From a virus, in the IMG/VR virus record IMGVR_UViG_3300047548_000777, positions 1-64,000 of that record: 64,000 nucleotides of DNA. One strand, 5' to 3'. The notes beneath the pieces were generated by a model, which was not told the origin of the DNA, did not search any database, and saw only the letters and a program-made list of their open reading frames with translations. Position 1 is the stretch's first letter, and each line of letters starts with the position of its first letter. Below, in pieces: positions 62,053 through 64,000 of this stretch. The translations under genes were made by a program, and so were the position numbers.

Positions 62053-62682
62053 TTATTGGAGTCCGCCTATTATGCGTAATAGGCTTTCTTTAATATATGT
62101 TTGCGCCTTAGGATCGCCCTGCACCTCCTTCGCTATACGAAGGCTACTATATCCCCCACGAGTATTCATGAGGTGTTCGTAAATCGGTGTAGGATACGCT
62201 CCTGGAGCACTTGGTTGAGCTACCACATCAACTGTGATAATTTCAAAATCTGATACTTCACCGGAACCGTCTTCTTTGACGTTCCCGGATCCGCGACTAC
62301 TGACTCCTAACTTAACCCCACTGGTCAACATAGCTTTAACTAGTTCTCCCATTGGGGTAGGTAGGATTTTTAATTTTCCATAACCGTCTGTGCCATCCAT
62401 CCACATTTCTGTAATCATATGACTTACACGGTCAAGGTTAATTCTTAGGTCATCTGGATGATCAACTTCGCCTAAAACTGAATAGCCACCTGCGATTTGA
62501 TCGTTCAGGGTCTTGACAGCCCTAGCAATCTCTCTTGCAGGATAAACACGCTGATTTTGATTCCGCTTGTCACCTTGGATAAAGATACCTTTCATATAAA
62601 GGTTCTTACCACCAGTGCCCTCATCGGATTCAACGACCACTTTCGCCTGGTCGAAACTCAGATTTTCACGAAGATAATTCAT
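62053..62682 (-). CDS. 21: Prohead maturation protease gp21
   Basis: The protein has 209 aa from ATG 62680-62682; an ATG 6 nt upstream is too close to the AAGG. It is a herpesvirus-assemblin-like serine protease: GEVDHPDD carries the catalytic His (H75 in this numbering), and GVSSRGSG the nucleophile Ser (S128/S129). It cleaves core proteins and the gp23 N-terminus during head maturation. Confidence 0.92.
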   Translation of the reverse strand: MNYLRENLSFDQAKVVVESDEGTGGKNLYMKGIFIQGDKRNQNQRVYPAREIARAVKTLNDQIAGGYSVLGEVDHPDDLRINLDRVSHMITEMWMDGTDGYGKLKILPTPMGELVKAMLTSGVKLGVSSRGSGNVKEDGSGEVSDFEIITVDVVAQPSAPGAYPTPIYEHLMNTRGGYSSLRIAKEVQGDPKAQTYIKESLLRIIGGLQ

Positions 62683-62694
62683 CGTCATACCTTC

Positions 62695-63642
62695 TTACTT
62701 TGCTCTTTTCGGAGCACCATTGATAGGGCTACCTGCGCTCTTGTCGCCGTTGTCTCCACTACCTTTTCTTTCAGCACCGTGTCCTGGTTCTTTTTTCTTG
62801 AATGCTGTTTTACCAGCTTTTCCGCCAGGAACATTAATGTTGCCGAAATTTTCTTCTTTAGCAGTTGGCTTTAGTAGACCGCTTTGTACGCCCTTACCGC
62901 CAGCTTCGCCGCCCTTCACGATATTGGCAGTTGTACCGCCCATGTCGTTCTTCATGTTATCAATAACGCTCTTTACATTATCACCGTTGTCGCCAGAAGA
63001 TTTCTTTTCAGCACCGTGGCCGCCGCTGACTTTTTCAATGTACTCACGCATAAATGCTGTGGCATCGAAACTGTCTTTGATTTCTTCTTCCTCTTCCTCT
63101 TCTTCTTCGCCTTCTTCGTCGCCCATGTCCATTTCGTCATCAGCTTCGTCGTCTGCTTCGCCCTCTTCGCCACCGAAGTCCATGCCTTCAGGTTCTTCTT
63201 CGCCTTCTTCGTCGCCCATCATTTGCTCAAATTCGGCACGTAGGTCATCTAATGCGTCTTCTAGATCCATAACACGATCTTCTAGATCGCCTTCTCCTTC
63301 AGCACCATCCATGTCCATATCGGAATCCATGTCAGAATCCATATCGGAATCTGCATCGATGTCGCCCATGAAGTCATCTGTAGCATCTCCGCCGACTTCA
63401 CCGTCGTCTTCGCTACCGAATGGATCGGCGCCCATTTCGTCATCTTCGTCTTCAGTTTCACGGAAGGTAACTTCCATACCCTCGTCAACTTCTTCATCGT
63501 CATCTAGCTCTTCGGCTAAGATGGATTCATATATTTCGCGTGACTTTTCAACTACTAGTTGGTGAAATACTTCACGCGCTTTATCTTGTTCTTCACTAAT
63601 TAAATACTCGAGCATCTGCTCGAACTTGCTTCGGTCAGTCAT
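62695..63642 (-). CDS. Acidic prohead core protein (gp67-like)
   Basis: The protein has 315 aa. The N-terminal helix (SKFEQMLEYLISEEQDKARE) leads into an extremely acidic region (DSDMDSDMDSDMDMD, then a run of 9 Glu) and a Gly/Lys-rich C-terminal tail with repeated GHGAE(R/K)K(G/S)SGDNGD motifs. Position next to gp21 and acidity match T4 gp67 (prohead core, PIP), though T4 gp67 is only 80 aa. It probably fills the core with gp22. AAAGGAG precedes ATG. Confidence 0.7.
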   Translation of the reverse strand: MTDRSKFEQMLEYLISEEQDKAREVFHQLVVEKSREIYESILAEELDDDEEVDEGMEVTFRETEDEDDEMGADPFGSEDDGEVGGDATDDFMGDIDADSDMDSDMDSDMDMDGAEGEGDLEDRVMDLEDALDDLRAEFEQMMGDEEGEEEPEGMDFGGEEGEADDEADDEMDMGDEEGEEEEEEEEEIKDSFDATAFMREYIEKVSGGHGAEKKSSGDNGDNVKSVIDNMKNDMGGTTANIVKGGEAGGKGVQSGLLKPTAKEENFGNINVPGGKAGKTAFKKKEPGHGAERKGSGDNGDKSAGSPINGAPKRAK

Positions 63643-63679
63643 TGTTTATTCTCCTTTAAGGTTGTAAGGCTGTCAAATA

Positions 63680-63687
63680 TATTTACA
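63680..63687 (-). promoter_or_regulatory. Possible late promoter of the acidic core gene
   Basis: TGTAAATA on the minus strand, 38 nt upstream of the ATG; keeps the TAAATA core but departs from the usual first two bases. Confidence 0.4.
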
Positions 63688-63736
63688 TATAATTGTAAAT
63701 TCTATACGGAAATAGTGATTTTTTGAATGTTTTTAT

Positions 63737-63979
63737 TTACATCGCCGGCTGAGCAGGTGGTTTATACATTTGTTCAATGAATTCTAATTCTTTTTCCTGC
63801 TCTAAAATATGTTGTTCAGATGCTTGCCGTAGCTGTTTGATCTGTTCTAATGTTAGGCGAGTTTTGCGTGTATCTTTACGCTTTATCGGCATGAGAGAGT
63901 CTCGGCTACCGTCGTAACGCATGTCGTTAGACACCGAACGGGTGTCTTGATCCATATAAAATAGTTCTCTCAATATCAT
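63737..63979 (-). CDS. Small prohead-associated protein, 80 aa
   Basis: The N-terminus MILRELFYMDQDTRS is followed by a basic region (PIKRKDTRKTRLTLEQIKQL) and a helical C-terminus (EKELEFIEQMYKPPAQPAM). Small proteins of this pattern lie between the portal and gp67/gp21 in marine T4-like phages and may be core components (T4 has gp68 in a similar place). Late promoter TATAAATA ends exactly 5 nt before its ATG with no Shine-Dalgarno sequence. Confidence 0.6.
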   Translation of the reverse strand: MILRELFYMDQDTRSVSNDMRYDGSRDSLMPIKRKDTRKTRLTLEQIKQLRQASEQHILEQEKELEFIEQMYKPPAQPAM

Positions 63980-63984
63980 ATTAT

Positions 63985-63992
63985 TATTTATA
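63985..63992 (-). promoter_or_regulatory. T4-type late promoter (leaderless)
   Basis: TATAAATA on the minus strand, spacer ATAAT, ATG at 63979. Confidence 0.7.
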
Positions 63993-64000
63993 CAATTGGG

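Overview
The window is a 64-kb piece of a T4-like (marine-type) myovirus genome. The DNA is AT-rich and densely packed with genes, and most genes lie on the minus strand. Hallmark T4 proteins can be recognised by motif: UvsW, UvsX, gp32, large terminase gp17, gp4, sheath gp18, tube gp19, neck gp13, gp15, dNMP kinase gp1, major capsid gp23, scaffold gp22 and protease gp21. The very large repeat-rich fibre proteins ending in peptidase-S74 chaperone or glycine-rich tip domains resemble those of ocean T4-like phages. The host cannot be named from this sequence. I see no photosynthesis genes, tRNAs, CRISPR arrays or integrase.

Layout (minus strand unless stated). 1-2037: a run of small overlapping hypothetical genes behind a host-type promoter. 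2094-8511: a recombination/replication module (uvsW, an unknown 390-aa protein, a nucleotidyltransferase-cupin fusion, a UvsY-like protein, uvsX, gp32). 8670-16860: packaging and tail genes (gp17, gp16-like, gp4, a tube-like protein, gp19). 16880-24621: gp18, a plus-strand HNH gene, gp1 kinase, an amidoligase-like protein, gp13. 24647-28118, plus strand: gp14-like, gp15, Nudix. 28143-57461: about 29 kb of tail-fibre/virion adhesin genes. 57488-59756: a homing-endonuclease-rich region containing a duplicated gp23 3' end. 59757-63992: head genes (gp23, gp22, gp21, acidic core protein, small core-associated gene). The portal gene gp20 is not in the window; by T4 order it would lie just beyond the right edge.

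Regulation. Many transcription units begin with a T4-type late promoter (NNTAAATA, best form TATAAATA). Five genes have the motif exactly 5 nt before an ATG with no Shine-Dalgarno sequence, which predicts leaderless late mRNAs. Others start exactly at the base of a hairpin. Host-type promoters (-35, 17-bp spacer, -10) precede the small early genes, gp32, gp1 kinase and one homing endonuclease. Strong stem-loop terminators separate several blocks.

Most unusual region: at 58375-59825 the last 20 codons of gp23 occur twice with identical protein sequence but nine synonymous codon changes. Each copy is followed by its own UUCG-loop terminator, and the copies bracket an HNH endonuclease and two small ORFs. 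Next to it, a second endonuclease gene on the opposite strand starts beside a compact cloverleaf flanked by two inward-facing late promoters.
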